Below are positions 59,623-64,000 of a DNA stretch of 64,000 nucleotides, in pieces. Each line of letters opens with the position of its first letter. Position 1 is the stretch's first letter. The translations under genes were made by a program, and so were the position numbers. The DNA is from Prosthecobacter sp. (GTDB lineage: Bacteria; Verrucomicrobiota; Verrucomicrobiia; Verrucomicrobiales; Verrucomicrobiaceae). The DNA lies in the NCBI RefSeq assembly GCF_034366625.1, contig NZ_JAXMIH010000005.1, positions 186,001 through 250,000 of the forward strand, given 5' to 3'. The notes beneath the pieces are model-generated. The model was not told the DNA's origin. It saw nothing but the letters and a program-made list of their open reading frames with translations, and did not search any database.

Positions 59623-60810
59623 ATGAAGCCACTCATCATCCACAACATCAACGCCATCTTGCCGGACAAGCTGTTGTCGAATGCACGAGTGGTCGTGCGT
59701 GAGGGGCGCATCGCGGAGATCAGCGCGGCGTCGAAGTCTATGCCGAAGGATGCGGAGGTGGTGGATGGGATGGGTGGTTATCTGTCACCAGGGTTTGTCG
59801 ATGTGCATGTGCATGGCGGCGGCGGCGGTGACTTCATGGACGGCACGACGGAGGCGGCGCGGGTGGCCTGCCAGACGCACTTTCGCCATGGCACGACGAC
59901 AATTTTTCCCACCACGACCACGGGAACACCGACGGAGATTCATGCGATGATCAAGGCGTGCCAGACGATTGGCAAGGAGGCTACGGCTGGTGGACTGCCG
60001 CGCATTCCGGGGATTCATCTCTACGGGCCGTTCTTCGCGGCGGACAAGGTGGGCGCGCATCCCGCTGCGGGTCGTCGCGATCCCACGCCGGAAGAATTCC
60101 GCGCGTATTTCAAGACCGGCTTCATCCGCATCGCCACCTGCGCGGCGGAGCTGCGTGGCGCGGCGGCGTTTTATCAGATGGCGCGGAAAGAGGGCTGCTT
60201 CATCACTTGTGGGCACTCGAATGCCTCGTGGTCGGAGATGGACCGAGCGTTTCGCGATGGCATGCGGCATGTGGACCATTTCTGGTGTGCGATGAGCGAT
60301 GTGAGCTCCGTGCGCGCACGCCTGGGCACACCGATGCAGGGCAGCATGGAAGAATACGTGCTCTTCAACACTGACATGAGCACCGAGGTCATTGCCGACG
60401 GCCAGCATCTCGCGCCCGAGCTGCTGCTGTTCGCGTATCGCATGATCGGACCGAAGCGTTTGTTTTTGGTGACGGACTCCAGCCGTGCGGTGGACATGCC
60501 CATTGGCAGCTACAAGATCGGCAACATTCACACCGGCAACGACATCACGCACGATGGCAAGGTCAGCCGCACGGCCACGGGACTCGGCAGCAGTTCAGTG
60601 GGCATGGATCACATGGTACGCACGATGAAGGCCAGCAGCGGAGCGCCGCTTTGGGAAGTGATCCGCATGGCCAGTCTCACACCCGCAGAGCGTCTCGGCA
60701 TCGACAAAGAAGTCGGCAGCCTGAAGGCCGGCAAGCGCGCCGACCTCGTGCTGTTTTCCAAGACGCTGCGAGTGAAACAGGTGTGGCTGGGCGACAATTC
60801 GCCGCTGTAA
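59623..60810 (+). CDS. nagA: N-acetylglucosamine-6-phosphate deacetylase-like protein
   Basis: The 395-residue cytoplasmic protein matches NagA along its length: DVHVHGGGGGDFMD (metal His62 and His64), HGTTTIFPT, CGHSNASWSEMDRA (His198), DHFWCAMS (His219), LVTDSS and a C-terminal GSLKAGKRADLVL. NagA removes acetate from GlcNAc-6-P. The segment that is HLEGPF in canonical NagA is HLYGPF here, so the conserved metal-ligand Glu is Tyr134. Activity could be altered, so the name is provisional. It is preceded by a 214-base gap. Confidence 0.8.
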   Translation: MKPLIIHNINAILPDKLLSNARVVVREGRIAEISAASKSMPKDAEVVDGMGGYLSPGFVDVHVHGGGGGDFMDGTTEAARVACQTHFRHGTTTIFPTTTTGTPTEIHAMIKACQTIGKEATAGGLPRIPGIHLYGPFFAADKVGAHPAAGRRDPTPEEFRAYFKTGFIRIATCAAELRGAAAFYQMARKEGCFITCGHSNASWSEMDRAFRDGMRHVDHFWCAMSDVSSVRARLGTPMQGSMEEYVLFNTDMSTEVIADGQHLAPELLLFAYRMIGPKRLFLVTDSSRAVDMPIGSYKIGNIHTGNDITHDGKVSRTATGLGSSSVGMDHMVRTMKASSGAPLWEVIRMASLTPAERLGIDKEVGSLKAGKRADLVLFSKTLRVKQVWLGDNSPL

Positions 60811-60860
60811 TCGGGCCATTCCTGGCCCGAAGCCGATGACTCGGGGCAGGAATGCCCCGA
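60811..60860. repeat. Inverted pair of REP-like hairpins, family D
   Basis: Hairpin 1 (60811-60830) is TCGGGCCA-TTCC-TGGCCCGA; hairpin 2 (60841-60860) is TCGGGGCA-GGAA-TGCCCCGA. The loops are reverse complements and the stems are almost the reverse complement of each other, with paired changes that preserve base pairing. They lie between the nagA-like stop and the next start. They could act as bidirectional terminators, but no T-run is visible. Confidence 0.65.
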
Positions 60861-60881
60861 ATACGGCCGTTATTCCTCGCC

Positions 60882-61841
60882 ATGAATGCCATCGCCCGGT
60901 CGCGTCACCTGTTCACGGCACTACTGCTCTCCGCAGTCGCACAGGCACAGCCCGTGAAAGAAACCGTGATCTACAAGAAGGCAGACGGCATGGAGGTCAA
61001 ACTCGATGTCTTCCACGATGGCACCACAAAACCAAGACCAGCGGTGGTGTGGATTCACGGCGGCGGGGTGATCAACGGACATCGTGAACAACTCAGCGGG
61101 CAGGTGCGCGACTTTGCGTTCGCCAACGGCTATGTGCTCGTATCGCTTGATTATCGTCTGGCACCGGAGTCGAAGCTGCCTGCGGTCGTCAGTGACATCG
61201 AGGATGCGTTTCATTGGATGCGCGGTGAGGGTGCGACGCGCTTCGGCATTGATCCAAATCGTATCGCCGTCAGCGGCGGCTCGGCGGGCGGTTTTATCAC
61301 GTTGATCGCGGGTTTTCGTGTGCAGCCCGCGCCGCGTGTGTTGCTGTCGTTCTGGGGTTACGGCGAGATTCTTACCGACTGGGCGACGAAACCGAGTCCG
61401 CATCCGCGTCACAACGCGAAGAAAATCACGGATGAAGAGTTCGCCAAGCAACTTGGCGGACCACCGGTGTCCGATTCGCGACTGCGCAAAGGCGATGGCG
61501 GCCTGATTTACATTCACGGTCGTCAAACGGGCAAGTGGGGCGAGATGCTCTCGGGTGTCGATCCGTTGCGCGAGCCGGAAAAGATCACGCCGTACCTGCC
61601 TCTGAAGAATGTCAGCCCAAAGTATCCGGCGACGACGCTGATTCACGGCACGGTGGACACCGATGTGCCCTTCGAGCAATCGCAGCTCATGGCGCGTGAG
61701 TTCGAGAAGCACGGCGTCCCCTTTCAACTGCACGCGATCAAGAACGGCGAGCATGGTCTCGGCGGCGGCGATCCTGAGGAGATCAAAGAGGCGTATCGAA
61801 AAGCATTCGATTTCGTGAAACACCATCTCGAGCTGCCTTGA
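60882..61841 (+). CDS. Alpha/beta hydrolase fold-3 (esterase/lipase-like), secreted
   Basis: The 319-residue protein has a signal-peptide-like leader (HLFTALLLSAVAQAQ) and the HSL-type fold: oxyanion motif WIHGGGVINGHRE, nucleophile elbow VSGGSAGGFITL with Ser, Asp in GTVDTDVP and His in NGEHGLGGG. It probably hydrolyses an ester outside the cytoplasm. The start at 60882 gives the leader; the frame opens at 60852 inside the palindromic pair. Confidence 0.85.
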   Translation: MNAIARSRHLFTALLLSAVAQAQPVKETVIYKKADGMEVKLDVFHDGTTKPRPAVVWIHGGGVINGHREQLSGQVRDFAFANGYVLVSLDYRLAPESKLPAVVSDIEDAFHWMRGEGATRFGIDPNRIAVSGGSAGGFITLIAGFRVQPAPRVLLSFWGYGEILTDWATKPSPHPRHNAKKITDEEFAKQLGGPPVSDSRLRKGDGGLIYIHGRQTGKWGEMLSGVDPLREPEKITPYLPLKNVSPKYPATTLIHGTVDTDVPFEQSQLMAREFEKHGVPFQLHAIKNGEHGLGGGDPEEIKEAYRKAFDFVKHHLELP

Positions 61842-61890
61842 GCAAGACCAGTTCGTTCTTCATGGAACTCAGATCGCTTTAAAAATAAGC

Positions 61891-61919
61891 TTGTCAGAAA
61901 ATTGGCGGCCCGCTATTCC
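61891..61919 (+). promoter_or_regulatory. Candidate sigma-70 promoter for the sdh operon
   Basis: TTGTCA (61891-61896) and TATTCC (61914-61919) are separated by exactly 17 bases, 37 bases before the sdh membrane-subunit start, in an AT-richer stretch. Matches to the consensus are 5 of 6 and about 4 of 6. Confidence 0.4.
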
Positions 61920-61955
61920 AGAGGGTGATCAAGGCGGAATTCCAAGGAACTGTCT

Positions 61956-62741
61956 ATGGCCAACCCACCCGCGACCACTCAACAACGCCCTTTCGGGGCG
62001 ACCATGCGGCGTGATGCCTGGTGGGCTCAGCCGCTGCTCGTCTTCACAGGGTTGAGTGCGTTCATTGTTTACTCGACCTGGGCGGCCTTTCAGGGCGCGC
62101 ACTATCATTCGGGGCCGTATCTCTCGCCGTTTTATTCGCCCGAACTTTTCGGCGACTCGCCGCACAGTTGGTTTGGGCCAAAGCCGGGCTGGTGGCCAGC
62201 GTGGCTGCCGTTCTCGCCCGCGCTGCTGATTCTCTGGGCGCCGGCGGGATTCCGCATGACGTGCTACTACTATCGCGGGGCCTACTACAAGGCGTTCTGG
62301 GCTGATCCCGTCGCCTGCACGGTGGGCGAGCCGCGCAAGAGCTACCTGGGCGAGAACTCCTTCCCGCTCATTATGCAGAACGTGCATCGTTACTTCATGT
62401 ATCTCGCGCTGATCTTCCTCAGCCTGCTCGCGCATGATGTGTGGAAGGCGCTATGGTTCGCGGACGGGTTCGGCATCGGGGTGGGAACCATCGTTCTCTC
62501 GGTGAATGTGGTGATGCTCTCCGGCTACTCATTTGGCTGCCATTCGCTGCGCCATCTCATCGGTGGGTTCCTCGATGAACCATCCAAAGCGCCGCTGTGC
62601 GAGAAGGCCTGGCACTGCGTGGGCTGCTTTAACCGTCGCCACATGATGTGGGCGTGGATGAGCTTGTTTTCCGTGATGTTTTCCGACCTTTATGTCCGCC
62701 TATGCTCGATGGGCATCTGGACGGACTGGCGATTGATCTGA
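61956..62741 (+). CDS. Succinate dehydrogenase membrane anchor subunit, Sdh1-type
   Basis: The 261-residue integral membrane protein has five or so helices and conserved His (NVHRYFMYLALIFLSLLAH and SGYSFGCHSLRHLIGG, CFNRRHMMWAW), which may hold heme b or quinone. The match is to the single-subunit anchor of the mycobacterial Sdh1 type (large anchor next to the flavoprotein) rather than small sdhC/sdhD pairs. It precedes the flavoprotein gene by 27 bases, same strand. It would join the enzyme to the quinone pool in the inner membrane. Confidence 0.8.
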   Translation: MANPPATTQQRPFGATMRRDAWWAQPLLVFTGLSAFIVYSTWAAFQGAHYHSGPYLSPFYSPELFGDSPHSWFGPKPGWWPAWLPFSPALLILWAPAGFRMTCYYYRGAYYKAFWADPVACTVGEPRKSYLGENSFPLIMQNVHRYFMYLALIFLSLLAHDVWKALWFADGFGIGVGTIVLSVNVVMLSGYSFGCHSLRHLIGGFLDEPSKAPLCEKAWHCVGCFNRRHMMWAWMSLFSVMFSDLYVRLCSMGIWTDWRLI

Positions 62742-62768
62742 AACTGCAACTCCATCCGACCCAACCAC

Positions 62769-64000
62769 ATGGCCGACTACCAGACCCACGAACACGACGT
62801 GCTGATCATCGGTGCGGGAGGCGCGGGACTGCGTGCGGCCATCGAAGCATCGACGGCGGGCGTGAAGGTGGGCTTGATTTGCAAGTCGTTGCTCGGCAAG
62901 GCGCACACGGTGATGGCCGAGGGCGGCATCGCGGCGGCGCTGGCGAATGTCGATGATCGCGACAACTGGCGGGTCCATTTTTCCGACACGATGCGCGGCG
63001 GGCAATACGTGAACAACTGGCGCATGGCGGAGATTCACGCGAAAGAGGCACCTGACCGCGTGCGCGAACTGGAGGCCTGGGGCGCGGTGTTTGATCGCAC
63101 GCCGGATGGCCGCATCCTTCAGCGCAATTTCGGCGGGCACAAGTATCCGCGCCTGGCGCATGTGGGTGATCGCACGGGGCTGGAGCTGATCCGTACCCTG
63201 CAAGACCACGGCATTCATCAGGGCATCGACGTTCACATGGAACACACGGTGGTGACGCTGCTCAAGGATGGAGAGCGCGTCGTCGGTGCGCTGGCGTATG
63301 AGAGGGAGCGGGGACGCTTCAAGGTGTTCAAGGCAAAGGCGGTGGTGCTTGCCACCGGCGGCCTGGGACGCGCCTACAAGATCACGAGCAACAGTTGGGA
63401 AGGCACCGGCGATGGCGTGGGACTGGGCTACGACGCGGGTGCGGAACTGATCGACATGGAGTTCGTGCAGTTCCATCCCACCGGCATGGTCTGGCCGCCG
63501 AGCGTGGTGGGCATTCTCGTCACCGAAGGCGTGCGCGGCGAGGGCGGTATCCTGACGAACAATCAAGGCAAGCGCTTCATGTTCGACTCGATCCCCGACA
63601 ACTACAAAGCGCAGACGGCCGACAACGCCGAGGAAGGCTGGCGCTACTGCCAGGGCGACAAGAATGCGCGCCGTCCGCCCGAGCTGCTCACGCGCGATCA
63701 TGTGGCGCGCTGCATCGTGCGCGAAATCAAAGAGGGCCGTGGCAGCCCGCACGGCGGCGTGTTTCTCGACATCGCATGGATCAAAGAAAAAATCGCGGAC
63801 TCTGCCGCGCACATTCAGCGCAAGTTGCCGAGCATGTATCACCAGTTCAAGCAACTGGCCGACATCGACATCACCCAGGAGCCGATGGAGGTCGGCCCCA
63901 CCACGCATTACGCCATGGGCGGTATTCGCGTGGATGCCGACACACAGATGTCCAACGTGCCCGGCCTGTTCGCCGCGGGCGAATGCGCCGCCGGCATCAA
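62769..64000 (+). CDS. sdhA: Succinate dehydrogenase/fumarate reductase flavoprotein, 5' part
   Basis: The product is truncated by the window end after about 410 residues. The start has the FAD fold VLIIGAGGAGLRAAIEAS, then HTVMAEGGIAAAL (covalent-FAD His region), LQRNFGGHKYPRLAHVGDRTG, ATGGLGRAYKIT, EFVQFHPTGM (substrate His), EGVRGEGGIL and TTHYAMGGI. Together these are the full substrate- and FAD-binding signatures, close to mycobacterial Sdh1 flavoprotein. It oxidises succinate in the TCA cycle and passes electrons to the missing iron-sulfur subunit expected downstream. Confidence 0.95.
   Translation, partial: MADYQTHEHDVLIIGAGGAGLRAAIEASTAGVKVGLICKSLLGKAHTVMAEGGIAAALANVDDRDNWRVHFSDTMRGGQYVNNWRMAEIHAKEAPDRVRELEAWGAVFDRTPDGRILQRNFGGHKYPRLAHVGDRTGLELIRTLQDHGIHQGIDVHMEHTVVTLLKDGERVVGALAYERERGRFKVFKAKAVVLATGGLGRAYKITSNSWEGTGDGVGLGYDAGAELIDMEFVQFHPTGMVWPPSVVGILVTEGVRGEGGILTNNQGKRFMFDSIPDNYKAQTADNAEEGWRYCQGDKNARRPPELLTRDHVARCIVREIKEGRGSPHGGVFLDIAWIKEKIADSAAHIQRKLPSMYHQFKQLADIDITQEPMEVGPTTHYAMGGIRVDADTQMSNVPGLFAAGECAAGI

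Noticed and set aside
1..64000. Search by eye for tRNA, rRNA, CRISPR, transposase or phage integrase
   Set aside because: No clover-leaf T-loop pattern, regular spacer repeats or transposase motifs were seen; the kinase-like frame and HNH gene were the only mobile-related hints.

Overview
The window reads as a high-GC chromosome segment of a Verrucomicrobiota bacterium, probably of the Verrucomicrobiaceae/Prosthecobacter kind. This is inferred from gene content only: a PEP-CTERM protein, planctomycete/verrucomicrobial cytochrome-like PSC/PSD proteins (DUF1549/DUF1553, DUF1592-type and DUF1552), DUF1501, ThuA, DUF6807/PmoA, PQQ-type propeller proteins, a sulfatase, a MurC-MurB fusion, and very few Shine-Dalgarno sequences. 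Coding density is high; no gap exceeds about 300 bases, and no tRNA, rRNA, CRISPR array or transposase was seen.

Layout. 1-12 kb: tail of a PEP-CTERM protein overlapping folC, a NYN/LOTUS-type protein, an anchored unknown protein, a secreted PQQ propeller with an embedded methyltransferase-like domain, and a 1,699-residue cytochrome/WD40/PSD1 protein. 12-14 kb: palindromic repeats, a small membrane protein, a polyvalent-type kinase frame without a normal start, and a lipase-like hydrolase. 14-27 kb, mostly minus strand: CBS-type pyrophosphatase, leuD, an O-antigen ligase/TPR protein, murC-murB, an HNH nuclease with a small partner, a pectate-lyase-like protein, a DUF2851 protein, an STN-like protein, a GH62 arabinofuranosidase and a HAD phosphatase. 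27-30 kb: DUF1990/YndJ pair, a membrane protein, ThuA and CBS proteins.

30.5-37.6 kb is a tightly packed plus-strand catabolic-looking cluster: Gfo/Idh oxidoreductase, amidohydrolase, DUF6807, 3-hydroxyisobutyrate-dehydrogenase-like enzyme, DUF1501 and a ceramidase-like protein, several with 4-base overlaps. 37.7-48.4 kb holds four large propeller/signalling proteins: SHD1-propeller-CBM9, a transmembrane Ser/Thr kinase with DUF1080-type sensor domains, PQQ-WD40, and PQQ with EF-hands. 48.4-53.6 kb holds VOC and ICMT-like proteins, then an ECF sigma factor, its probable membrane anti-sigma partner and two tandem DUF1566 proteins. 53.6-59.4 kb holds an exported nitrilase, a sulfatase, and an overlapping DUF1592-type/DUF1552 pair. 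59.6-64 kb holds a NagA-like deacetylase, an alpha/beta hydrolase, and the start of an Sdh1-type succinate dehydrogenase operon cut by the window end.

Together the genes suggest a heterotroph that exports many polysaccharide-, ester- and sulfate-directed enzymes and carries large extracytoplasmic propeller proteins with heme-like motifs. The most unusual items are the secreted propeller-methyltransferase fusion, the DUF1553 domain split by a large insertion, the start-less polyvalent kinase next to a 91-base palindromic element, a NagA homologue lacking a conserved metal-ligand glutamate, EF-hands inside a PQQ propeller, and at least four families of intergenic palindromes.
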